Assembly (NCBI GenBank): GCA_020724545.1
Contig: DYGR01000018.1
Location: 1 to 56,323 of the forward strand
Length of the DNA: 56,323 bases
Reading direction: 5' to 3'
Source: Candidatus Methanoperedens nitratireducens
GTDB taxonomy: Archaea; Halobacteriota; Methanosarcinia; Methanosarcinales; Methanoperedenaceae
Shown here: positions 13,229-21,226 of the stretch, one piece after another
How the letters are laid out: each line of letters opens with the position of its first letter
Numbering within the stretch: the first letter of the stretch is position 1
The notes under the pieces: model-generated
Told to the model about the DNA's origin: nothing
The model's input: only the letters and a program-made list of their open reading frames with translations
Database searches by the model: none
Translations under genes and position numbers: made by a program

Positions 13229-15910
13229 TTACAATCCTCTCGAAGATATGTTAAAATCCTGATTTTTGGAGATTTCTTCAACAACAGACTTTAGGATATC
13301 CAGCACCCTGCTATCAGTATTTGCCTTTACCACGTTTCTTATATGGTCATCCCACCCATCGATATCATTAAGCTGCTTCTTTACATGAACTTCAGTGAAG
13401 TGCCTCCACGACTGTACCGGATTTTCGTCCAGGTCTAATTTGACATCCTCCTGGATCGCGGCAGGATCGATCTGGATATGTTCTTCAAAGTCGTTTTCTA
13501 AGGTTTTCCGGATATCATATTCACCCACAACCACAGATTTGATTTTATAGAATAACTCGTTAAGTTCTGAAAGCCCCTCTGCTACAGCGTCATTTATCAT
13601 ATCCTCTTTCTCTGATTCAATGGTTTTGTTGATATGATCCTCGATTACCTCAGTCGGCGGTATTACTTTTTCAGTGACTCCGAATTCCTTTAGCTTTGTC
13701 TCAACATAACCCACAAATTCTGATGGACTGAATATGTTAAGCTCAACCCTGTGCCCTTCTTTATGTGTTAACCATTCAAACTCATCTTTACTGATTATGT
13801 CCTGCACGGTCTCATAATTATAAGATTTTTTTGATGTGCTGGATTCACTCAGATATTTTTTTCTTATTGCCTCTCCCGGTGTGATTCCCATGTCGATGAT
13901 ATTAACTTTTGTACCTTCGGTGTAGTGTTCCTTTCGTGCTGCGTTCAATATCTGAATCCCTGAGATATCACAGTCATGCAAGCAGTATACATTGATCTCA
14001 CCGCTAGAGCCGTTGACGGTATCGTTGATCAGTTTTTTTATGTCCCATGTGAGAAAACCCTGTCCTCCGATTAAGGCCATGTCGTACCTGCTGTGGATCT
14101 CATTCTCGATTAGAACATCAAGAAAACCTCTTTTTTCTATATAGAGAATTTTATTAAATTCATGTGATGGCGCATAATATGTATTAGCAAATTTGGTATT
14201 GATGGGCTTTCGTTCTGTACTTCTTGGATGGACAAGTTCCCCTCTTGTCTCTCTATTCACTAACCTCTTACCAGCTTCCCTTTCCAGTTCTTCGACCAGT
14301 GAGCTGTAATAATCGTAATTTATCTTTCCTGATGTTTCTTCGATCAGCGGCCTGTGCTTGTAGAATACCTGCCTTATATCCGCTGCGTATTTGCCGTTGT
14401 TGGTAGTTTCATCAAGTGCTTTTTGCCAGGTCTCACGGAAGATTTCTTTTATGGATTTCTTTTTTTCTTTCTCTTTGGTCTTCTGTTCTCGCTTCTCCTG
14501 CTTCTCTTTTTCTTCTTTCTCTTTTCTCTCCTGCCTGTAAGCTTTCTGTCGTTCTTTGTTCGCTTTATCCCTTAATTCATAATAGTCCTTGAGAATACTT
14601 TTTAAAACTTCTTCGATTGCTCCGTAAAAAGGTGACAAGTCAAATTGTGCCTTGCTGTATGATGAAAAGGCAATGTTTGGACAAATTAAATGGACGGCCA
14701 TAAAAACACCGTCATGGTAGCCAACACGAAAATCTGACATGTCACCAAAAACATAATTTGATATACTGTTATCCCAGACTAGAGGACTGTTGTTCAAACC
14801 CGGATACATCGTTGATTTATGATTTGATTCTGATTGCACTGCTGCGCCTTCGAGCACGAACGGGGTTATGCAGCCATTTACTTCAAGGTTACCTTCGATC
14901 TTTTTGTACCTTGCGCTTCTAGCATCATCCCCAAAGAAAGCTAATAGCCTGTCTTTACCTATTTCACCCAGAATAGATGGATTCACTACCCTGCATTCAG
15001 TTTTTAAGTTTTTGTATAACTGTTCTATGTCTGCATGGTTGTTTAAAAAGTCGTTAAGATATTTTGACTGCATTAAATTTAATAAAACTTCGTTTTTTGT
15101 ACTGTTGCTGATTCCAGTGAATCTTTCAATACAAAAGTTTTTAATCGATATATCGCCGTACCCTTCCCGTATGTATGCATGAACCAGGTCTTTGAATGCC
15201 TGGTAACTATACCAGTGAACAGACTCTTTTCCACTTTTGGTTTTCCGAATATCCCCTATTCTGTCATGGAAAACCTGATCACCGTGTATCTCAGCTTTGA
15301 AAGTACAATACGGATTAAATACAGCAAAATTATTTATAATTTTTTTATAATATTCTCTTTGATCGTAATAGTAGTATCTATTGTTGAAATCAGATGGTGG
15401 TATGTTAACCGTTATTTCAGTGCCGTTTGTAATTGCATCCGTTTCAGTGTACGTATATGCAAGTCTCGAATTTTGATAAATTTCATCATGTTCACAGTTT
15501 ATCCTGTATTCCTTACCCCTGCTCTGTATAATTACAGTATTGACTATTTTTTTGAATACATAAGGTATTGACAAAATGGTTAGAAGAGCATTACCCTGCG
15601 CACCACGTGCAGGTCTCTTGAAATAGTGTTTTGAGCCAACATATGTATTGATGTCAATTATTTTATCCAGTATCTCTTTTGTTATGCCGTTTGCATTATC
15701 TTTTACAGAGATGCTGCTCTCATTTATGGTGATATGGACTTCCGGTTTTTCTATTCCCGCAGATTCACACGCATCTATCGCATTATCTATCAATTCTTTT
15801 ATAATGTATGTGTCCCACTGTTCGGAAGAAACGCCGGTCTGTTTAGTAAGCCCGTCCAGTGTGAACAGATCCATTTCTTTTTTCTTTGTGAGTATCACTT
15901 CGGCGGTCAT
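13229..15910 (-). CDS. Single-chain type IIB DNA topoisomerase (TopoVI B-A fusion, Topo VIII-like)
   Basis: The 893-residue protein fuses both TopoVI subunits in B-then-A order. Residues about 20-200 form the GHKL ATPase (N box IIKELIDNAIDAC at 37-48, G1 VKDNANGI near 77). A transducer-like region follows (VHLICPNIAFSSYSKAQFD, with a candidate switch Lys), then a Lys/Glu coiled coil. The winged-helix/5Y-CAP region carries the likely catalytic Tyr in IRQVFYKHRPLI (about residue 517). The Toprim domain follows (IEKRGF glutamate, LHDCDISG DxD at about 643-650). A further C-terminal 150 residues are unassigned. The ATG at 15910 was chosen because GGAGG lies 8 bases upstream and it overlaps the preceding stop. 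Topo VIII enzymes occur on free or integrated plasmids, matching this context. Confidence 0.85.
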   Translation of the reverse strand: MTAEVILTKKKEMDLFTLDGLTKQTGVSSEQWDTYIIKELIDNAIDACESAGIEKPEVHITINESSISVKDNANGITKEILDKIIDINTYVGSKHYFKRPARGAQGNALLTILSIPYVFKKIVNTVIIQSRGKEYRINCEHDEIYQNSRLAYTYTETDAITNGTEITVNIPPSDFNNRYYYYDQREYYKKIINNFAVFNPYCTFKAEIHGDQVFHDRIGDIRKTKSGKESVHWYSYQAFKDLVHAYIREGYGDISIKNFCIERFTGISNSTKNEVLLNLMQSKYLNDFLNNHADIEQLYKNLKTECRVVNPSILGEIGKDRLLAFFGDDARSARYKKIEGNLEVNGCITPFVLEGAAVQSESNHKSTMYPGLNNSPLVWDNSISNYVFGDMSDFRVGYHDGVFMAVHLICPNIAFSSYSKAQFDLSPFYGAIEEVLKSILKDYYELRDKANKERQKAYRQERKEKEEKEKQEKREQKTKEKEKKKSIKEIFRETWQKALDETTNNGKYAADIRQVFYKHRPLIEETSGKINYDYYSSLVEELEREAGKRLVNRETRGELVHPRSTERKPINTKFANTYYAPSHEFNKILYIEKRGFLDVLIENEIHSRYDMALIGGQGFLTWDIKKLINDTVNGSSGEINVYCLHDCDISGIQILNAARKEHYTEGTKVNIIDMGITPGEAIRKKYLSESSTSKKSYNYETVQDIISKDEFEWLTHKEGHRVELNIFSPSEFVGYVETKLKEFGVTEKVIPPTEVIEDHINKTIESEKEDMINDAVAEGLSELNELFYKIKSVVVGEYDIRKTLENDFEEHIQIDPAAIQEDVKLDLDENPVQSWRHFTEVHVKKQLNDIDGWDDHIRNVVKANTDSRVLDILKSVVEEISKNQDFNISSRGL

Positions 15911-16056
15911 GCTCGCCTCCTCGGCAGCCTGAAGTGATTGCCACAACCTGAGCACTTGTAATCACGGTTGTTACGCCGACGCTGTGAATCGTATGAACCA
16001 CAGCGCGGGCATTTTTTGAGATCCGGGTGGTTGAAATGAAGATTATTAAACCTCAT
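15907..16056 (-). CDS. Small zinc-ribbon protein coupled to the topoisomerase
   Basis: This 49-residue protein has two knuckles, KKCPRCGSY (residues 15-22) and YKCSGCGNHF (33-42), and a basic tail. Its TGA overlaps the topoisomerase ATG (ATGA), and its start lies inside the end of the upstream gene, so it is part of the replication operon. Zinc ribbons of this size usually bind nucleic acid or a partner protein. It may assist the topoisomerase or the primase, which is inference from position only. Confidence 0.7.
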   Translation of the reverse strand: MRFNNLHFNHPDLKKCPRCGSYDSQRRRNNRDYKCSGCGNHFRLPRRRA

Positions 16057-16435
16057 TTTTATCATCCCCTGTCTTTTTTTGATTTTCTGCAGGATCTGCT
16101 GGATCGTAATGTAATTTCAGCCGCGGGTGTTTTCCCATGCTCAGCCTTGCTATGATCTCTTCTTCGAACCAGATTGCCCATTTCTCTTTTACCTTTCCTG
16201 TTTTTTTGCCCACACTCTTTTTGAGACATCGTTTGCACAGGGCATAAATGTAAACCCTATCACCGTTTTCTTCAAATTGCTGCCCAAGAACCCAGATGCC
16301 TTTCCAATGTGATCCTTTTATTTCCTTGTCGCACTTGAAGCAAATCGTCTTGCCGTCTATGGTAAGATACAGGTGTGTGGACTTGACACCTGCAGCCAGC
16401 AGGGTCTGGACGAATGAGGTTTCGGACATGGTCAT
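16046..16435 (-). CDS. Hypothetical protein with zinc-knuckle-like cysteines
   Basis: The 129-residue protein contains TICFKCDKEI (about residues 30-38) and YALCKRCLKK (about 63-72), together a plausible C-x2-C ... C-x2-C zinc site, with a basic middle and a charged C terminus. The family is unknown. It overlaps the next gene by 11 bases and its start follows the preceding minigene stop directly, so it is part of the same minus-strand operon as the primase-helicase and topoisomerase. Confidence 0.68.
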   Translation of the reverse strand: MTMSETSFVQTLLAAGVKSTHLYLTIDGKTICFKCDKEIKGSHWKGIWVLGQQFEENGDRVYIYALCKRCLKKSVGKKTGKVKEKWAIWFEEEIIARLSMGKHPRLKLHYDPADPAENQKKTGDDKNEV

Positions 16436-16509
16436 ACCCTCCTGGCTGTGCTGTAGGAGTTTGCTACCATTGTGCTGACGTGCCGCGTTTTGTCACAGAG
16501 CGTGGTCAT
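16432..16509 (-). CDS. 25-residue minigene between primase-helicase and zinc-knuckle gene
   Basis: ATG at 16509 is preceded by GAGGGG (about 9 bases) and lies four bases after the primase-helicase stop. The frame ends in a TGA sharing bases with the region of the next start codon (TATGACCATG). The peptide (MTTLCDKTRHVSTM, ending STARRV) has no recognisable domain. It may be a real small protein or simply a ribosome-relay peptide. Confidence 0.4.
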   Translation of the reverse strand: MTTLCDKTRHVSTMVANSYSTARRV

Positions 16510-16513
16510 TATA

Positions 16514-19378
16514 TCAGCCCCTCGCTCGGTATTTTTCAACCCGGGCTGCTCGTGCTGCTTCTTCCAGAGGTGATAAGGCTTCCCAGCAAAAACTCTGGTG
16601 CTGTCCTGGTTGCTCTGCTGTGGTGCTGGTGGTGTTACCATCTTCGGGTGTGGTGGATGGTGATGTCATTGGACTGTTGCCAGCGCTATTACAAGCACTA
16701 TTATCAGCACTATTACCAGCGATTTCGGCATCGGTTGGCTCATTGTTATCTTCAGGCGGGGGGTCTTCAGGCAGTACAGTACCCACTATTACCAGGTCAT
16801 TTTCGATATGCTGCGCCGCTTTATCATGCGTTGTTACCGCACTATTTCCCACACTGTTACCATCGTTTTCGCTATCGAGCGGATGACTTTTACCAGAGTT
16901 ACACGTTTTTTGAGATCGCACAGAGAGAGAGTCAGGTTTTTTGTCGTTTTTTGAAAGTTGATCAATTTCTAAAATCTGACTATCTTCTGTATTCTTATTT
17001 AGTGTAACTTTGGTAACATTCTGTCTACTGTTATTCTTTTCTTTTGGTAACAGTGGTGTAACAGTGTGGTAATAGTGGTAATAGTCAGCTTTTGATTCTT
17101 CTGATAGAGATACAACATCACCGAAACTTCCCAGCGCATCGAAACCCTCGATTGAGTAGAAGTTCTTTGTAGTACTCTCATCCTCATCTGTTTTAGTAGT
17201 CCGTCTTTCGACATGCAGCCCTTTGACTTTGTGTATAAGCCCGGATTCCTGTCTGTCTTTTCTGCCGTGTATCAATTGGTGCACTCTGCCCCGTGATAAC
17301 CCCAGTGCCCTTACTAGATCTTTTAGATCACACTCACCTTGAAGCTGGCTGAGTTGGTGCAGCGTTCTACATAGCTTAAGCTCGCCACCTGTCAGCTTTA
17401 GCCCCTGGTTCTCAGCTCTGCTGCAGTACAACTCTTTAGCCGCTTCGTAGTCTTCAATAGCTGCAAGAAGATACCCATCTACTATGGGCCGCTGTCTGAA
17501 CCTCAGGACCGCAAAGGCCTTGATTATATCTGAAAAAATTGGATAATTCCGCCTGTTGCTCTTGTCCCGCCATTCAATACCGTCTGCATATGGTATCTTG
17601 ACATGGAATGTTCGTTTCTTGATCTGCCTGAATATTTCTCTGCACAACTCTACATCATCGTCTACAGGTAGTCCCACACTGCCTTCTTTATCCTTCTCTT
17701 TCTGAAATTTAAGGACTTTTTCGTCCTGTTCCGGGGATTCGTCCACGCCGCCGCTGAACTGCCGGTTTAGGAGCTGAAGGCTCTGGTCATCATCAACTGA
17801 TGTGAGCCACCAGGCAACCCTGGGCGGGATGGTGAGCGTCCTGGGATTCCTGTTAACGTCCATAGTGCGGTAGATATCGCCTGATTGATAGTTCGTAGTA
17901 GCACGCTTGATAACCCCTTCAAGCGCCCCACTGAGATCCACATCGTCACTGAAAACTACGCTGCCAGGCTTGAGCTCGTCCTCCATGTAGTAGATCACTT
18001 TATCGGACAGCGTGCCCTCAATGCAGTATTCTTTTGGTAGAAGGTGCGCCATAGTCTTACAGCAGTGGGTCTTGCCTTTCCCGCTCTCGCCGCTAACTTT
18101 CGGATGGATACCGTCACTGTTCAATACGGATTGACAGCCGATAGAAACCAGCAGGTTTTTAGCAAGATTCTCGTCACCCACATGCATTTTCTGGTGAGTA
18201 TCGAGAATGAACTTTACAGGATTATTTGTGGTCATGATCTCAAATGCACGATCTTTGATATGCTGCGGGACTTCTTCCGCGTCTTCCTGTGGTTGTACTT
18301 CAGAGTCCTCAGTTTTTGTCCTCTTCACCGGCTTTCTCTCGCAGGTCTCGCACCGATCTTTGAGGAGAGTTTTGCATTGCGTCCTCAATTTTTTGCATCC
18401 AGTGGCCTTATATCCCTTCTCCCTGATCTGGTTGATCTGGTATTTTGAATCTGATACACTGAAATCGGGCTGGATTGAGAAATATTCCAGGACCATTTCA
18501 TCAGACGCGCCCGCCCCGATCAGTTCTGTGCATACTGCAAACCTGAAATTGTGCCCCTCATCGTTTTTCCCGTGTAGAACCCACACCTCTTTGAAGCACG
18601 CTACCACACACGGTTTGATTTTATTTCCAGGATCCTCCAGGAATTCAAGGATATCTGTTCTCTCCTGTTGGCCTAGCTTATCTACTCTTATTTTGTCCTG
18701 GCCGGTTTCTGGTATATGTGTATCGGGCAGGCCCAGCATATATTCTACTGCCTGCTCTGTCTCCATTGGTTCGAGGGTCTCAGGATCGAGTATCGTAGAC
18801 CTGGACCTGGTCCGGTTGTTGTACTGAAATGGCAGCTTGACCAGATTACCAAAACCATCTTTCCCGATCTCTGTTTGTTTCGGAAAAACTTCATGATCAA
18901 GTGCAAGTTTTTTTAGGATATTTTCCAGGAAACATTTTGCCTGGCCGGCCGGTGTAGGCTGGCATATTATTCCGATATGTGCCCCACCTTCTATCGTTCC
19001 GCTTGAGGCCTCGATGTAGGGGTGCGCTCCTGCCTTCACAAGTTCATCATAGATTTTCTTTGCATCAGTTCTGACATCTGTATTGCCATCGTGGTTATCA
19101 ATGTCGATCTGTGGGTTGCGTACCGTGTTGTCCTTGTTGTTGATGCAGTATGCCCCAATCGTTACGGCAGTTGTTTCAACCGATCTCAGGATCAATTCTG
19201 GTGTCAGCGAATCTTTTTTGAAGTATCCAAATTTCCCGCTTTCGTCTGGCTTTCGTGCCTGCTGAGCCCATACATCTTTTCTTGATATCAGGCGGTCATA
19301 CACTCTGGTTATATCGGTCTCGTGTTTTTTTAGGATCTTGTCATCGTTTGCTTTTTGCGTTGCTATCTCTGTGTCCAT
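16514..19378 (-). CDS. Archaeo-eukaryotic-type primase-polymerase fused to a helicase-like ATPase
   Basis: The 954-residue replication protein starts with an AEP/prim-pol domain (PQIDIDNHDG, the acidic DxD, about residues 90-97; SSGTIEGGAHIGI; FPKQTEIGKDGFGNLVKLPF). A PriCT-like helical module follows (FSIQPDFSVSDSKYQINQI) with Cys-rich elements (TGCKKLRTQCK, RCETC). An AAA-type helicase/ATPase has Walker A SGESGKGKTH (about 427-436) and Walker B VVFSDDVDL (about 474). A winged-helix segment (LVRALGLSRGRVHQLIHG) precedes a low-complexity Asn/Ser-rich tail. The ATG at 19378 is chosen because AGGAGGAG lies just upstream; an in-frame start 21 codons earlier is weaker. It is expected to prime and unwind the element DNA. 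It resembles replication proteins of archaeal plasmids and viruses; the exact family was not searched. Confidence 0.85.
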   Translation of the reverse strand: MDTEIATQKANDDKILKKHETDITRVYDRLISRKDVWAQQARKPDESGKFGYFKKDSLTPELILRSVETTAVTIGAYCINNKDNTVRNPQIDIDNHDGNTDVRTDAKKIYDELVKAGAHPYIEASSGTIEGGAHIGIICQPTPAGQAKCFLENILKKLALDHEVFPKQTEIGKDGFGNLVKLPFQYNNRTRSRSTILDPETLEPMETEQAVEYMLGLPDTHIPETGQDKIRVDKLGQQERTDILEFLEDPGNKIKPCVVACFKEVWVLHGKNDEGHNFRFAVCTELIGAGASDEMVLEYFSIQPDFSVSDSKYQINQIREKGYKATGCKKLRTQCKTLLKDRCETCERKPVKRTKTEDSEVQPQEDAEEVPQHIKDRAFEIMTTNNPVKFILDTHQKMHVGDENLAKNLLVSIGCQSVLNSDGIHPKVSGESGKGKTHCCKTMAHLLPKEYCIEGTLSDKVIYYMEDELKPGSVVFSDDVDLSGALEGVIKRATTNYQSGDIYRTMDVNRNPRTLTIPPRVAWWLTSVDDDQSLQLLNRQFSGGVDESPEQDEKVLKFQKEKDKEGSVGLPVDDDVELCREIFRQIKKRTFHVKIPYADGIEWRDKSNRRNYPIFSDIIKAFAVLRFRQRPIVDGYLLAAIEDYEAAKELYCSRAENQGLKLTGGELKLCRTLHQLSQLQGECDLKDLVRALGLSRGRVHQLIHGRKDRQESGLIHKVKGLHVERRTTKTDEDESTTKNFYSIEGFDALGSFGDVVSLSEESKADYYHYYHTVTPLLPKEKNNSRQNVTKVTLNKNTEDSQILEIDQLSKNDKKPDSLSVRSQKTCNSGKSHPLDSENDGNSVGNSAVTTHDKAAQHIENDLVIVGTVLPEDPPPEDNNEPTDAEIAGNSADNSACNSAGNSPMTSPSTTPEDGNTTSTTAEQPGQHQSFCWEALSPLEEAARAARVEKYRARG

Positions 19379-19516
19379 TTTTGCGTCTCCTCCTTCTTTT
19401 TTTCGCTGTCCCTTTTCAGCCCAACAGCCGTACCACCACAATTCAAAAGTTTATGTAATGCACCGAAAGCTTTATTCCAGCGTAGCGCATACAATCTATG
19501 TTGTTATTTCTGTGTT

Positions 19517-19549
19517 GGGGCGCCTCTTTGGCTCTTTTTCAGGCGCCCC
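19517..19549. other. Strong hairpin upstream of the primase-helicase
   Basis: GGGGCGCCT (19517-19525) and AGGCGCCCC (19541-19549) pair over 9 GC-rich bp with a 15-nt loop. It lies between the 48-residue gene stop (19563) and the primase-helicase start (19378). It could attenuate or stabilise the polycistronic message or reduce expression of the large gene. Confidence 0.5.
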
Positions 19550-19562
19550 TCTATTCTTCTTT

Positions 19563-19709
19563 TCAGTTTTTCACCTCAGCGGCTGCCATCAGTTCAAGGC
19601 AAAAGGCCGCAAACTCCGGGTTGCTGCCATCTGCTGCCCAGCGCCTGATCTGCTCGCCCTGCTCTTTCATGCGCTCGCGAGCGAACTTTTTGAGATTGTC
19701 ACCGGTCAT
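19563..19709 (-). CDS. Small helical protein, second gene of the replication operon
   Basis: The 48-residue frame (begins MTGDNLKKFARERMKEQG) starts three bases after the stop of the ribbon-helix-helix gene. The product is amphipathic and helical with no cysteine pair. I do not recognise a family. Tight spacing and a plausible second gene position are the support. Confidence 0.55.
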   Translation of the reverse strand: MTGDNLKKFARERMKEQGEQIRRWAADGSNPEFAAFCLELMAAAEVKN

Positions 19710-19711
19710 TT

Positions 19712-19858
19712 TTATGTGCGCCCCGGCAGCTCTCTTTTTAGCGCCTGTTTAACGGCCCATGTGACAAACACACTCCTGGGCATCCATCCACGTTTTTGTT
19801 CCATCTCCTCAAAAGTTTCTTTAGGGAAGCTTATCCCGCGGACTATCGGTTCTTTCAT
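19712..19858 (-). CDS. Ribbon-helix-helix (CopG/MetJ-like) protein
   Basis: The 48-residue protein has an RGISFPKETFEEME strand-helix followed by PRSVFVTWAVKQALKREL, the strand-helix-helix pattern of RHH DNA-binding proteins. An AGGAG ribosome site precedes the ATG at 19858. As first gene of the minus-strand replication operon it is a likely autoregulator and copy-number or transcription controller, like small CopG-type proteins of plasmids. Confidence 0.7.
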   Translation of the reverse strand: MKEPIVRGISFPKETFEEMEQKRGWMPRSVFVTWAVKQALKRELPGRT

Positions 19859-19976
19859 TTTTTTATTCTCCTATCTTATTTTAATTTTTTAGAAAGTAAA
19901 CCTAAAAAAGCCAAAACGCAAACATATATTAGCCACGCCACCAATAATGTCAGCGTGCGCTTGTAGCTGCATATGG

Positions 19977-20006
19977 CCTGGCGGACGGCTGGTAACTGCC
20001 GCCGGG
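19977..20006. other. GC-rich hairpin between the replication operon and integrase
   Basis: CCTGGCGG (19977-19984) pairs with CCGCCGGG (19999-20006), 8 bp with one wobble pair, in an otherwise AT-rich intergenic stretch (19859-20152). It could be part of a terminator for the integrase or of a recombination site. Confidence 0.4.
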
Positions 20007-20152
20007 CTTACTTTTGTTTGTCATCCATGCAAAAAGCGCTCTGCTTGAAAATAGTTTTCGGTCGTTTTTCGTTGTCGGACTAACCACTTTTAAATAAGTT
20101 AAAAATGTTAAGAATATTAGGAATTTTAAAAAGATAAAGAAAAAATAAGAAA

Positions 20153-21160
20153 TTAGTCGCTCTTCCTCACCTCAGACAGCGCAGCCATAACCAATTTTAA
20201 CTGCTCCTGCATCTCTTCCACCTCTGCATCGCGCTTATCGAGGCGCTCTTTAAGTTCCTGATTCTCCTCAGAGAGCTTGCTGAATTGCATGGCTGCATCC
20301 GCTATGGAAATTTTTTCTGCTTCTTTGATCTCAGTCCTCGGCGCCGTGTGTGGTGCGGCCTTTCCTGCGTTCTCCAGGGTTGCAACGATCACGTCTTCGT
20401 CGTTCAGGTGCTGGTAACGTGAAATCATCCCACTTGTAGGTGTCCAGCCTAGCTTCTTTCGGATTATGGCTTCGTTGTATCTGCGCCTGACCATATCGGT
20501 TGCCTGGGCGTGCCTGAACTTGTGCGGGCTGATGGGCTTATCTATCCCTGCTTTCTTCGCTATTTTTTTAATGTTATCATGAGTGGCCGTACTCTTCAGT
20601 ACAAACACAATATCGTCTTTGGTGCAATTTGTATAAGCCTTTAGATTCCTGAGATACTGGCTGCTGAATGGCAGGATTACTTTTCTGTATCCTGCAGCGG
20701 TCTTGGTTGTTGGAATATTAACTATCATTCCCTGGTCTGTATCCTGAAAATCTTTGTATCTTAGTTTATTAGCCTCCGAGATACGGCAGCCCGTTTCAAA
20801 CAAGAACGCAATAAGAGCCTTGAAGTAATGGCTTTCAGTTGCTTCTATCATGCGGTTTATGTCGTCAGGTGTCAGGATGTCATCAGATCGCAGGGTTTCC
20901 TTTGGTTGTATTCTCTTGATCCATGCTACCACATCAGGCTTGCCGATATCGCTAAAGAACTTCTTGATAAGGCTCTGGTGTAGCCTCAAAGTGCTTTCTG
21001 CGCATTCCAACTGATTGAAGAACGCTATTAAATCGGCCTTGGCAATTGTTTCTATTGGCTTGAATTCGTTAAGTAAAGTCAGGGTCTTTTGATAATTTGA
21101 TACAGCACTTTTTGAAAGCTTTTTCGCTTTAAGTTCATCCAGGTACGGGTCTAAATCCAT
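20153..21160 (-). CDS. Tyrosine recombinase / integrase (XerA-like)
   Basis: The 335-residue protein has an N-terminal SAM-like core-binding domain (SKSAVSNYQKTLTLLNEF) and a catalytic domain with the first Arg in ETGCRISEANKLRYKD (about residue 125), HKFRHAQATDM (about 212), LGWTPTSG, and the nucleophile Tyr in ISRYQHL (about 248). A C-terminal coiled coil (about 270-330) extends it. Position at the right edge of the element, adjacent to a chromosomal methyltransferase gene, fits an element-borne integrase. No tRNA lies at this end and I could not find an att core. Confidence 0.92.
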   Translation of the reverse strand: MDLDPYLDELKAKKLSKSAVSNYQKTLTLLNEFKPIETIAKADLIAFFNQLECAESTLRLHQSLIKKFFSDIGKPDVVAWIKRIQPKETLRSDDILTPDDINRMIEATESHYFKALIAFLFETGCRISEANKLRYKDFQDTDQGMIVNIPTTKTAAGYRKVILPFSSQYLRNLKAYTNCTKDDIVFVLKSTATHDNIKKIAKKAGIDKPISPHKFRHAQATDMVRRRYNEAIIRKKLGWTPTSGMISRYQHLNDEDVIVATLENAGKAAPHTAPRTEIKEAEKISIADAAMQFSKLSEENQELKERLDKRDAEVEEMQEQLKLVMAALSEVRKSD

Positions 21161-21226
21161 GCAATCGCCTCACACCATCCAACCACTCGTTAGAATAAAT
21201 AGCTTTCGTTTAATTAATTCTACTTG

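Noticed and set aside
19338..19892. 184-codon plus-strand frame
   Set aside because: It is antisense to the RHH and small-protein genes and has no ribosome site; composition is Phe/Ser-rich.
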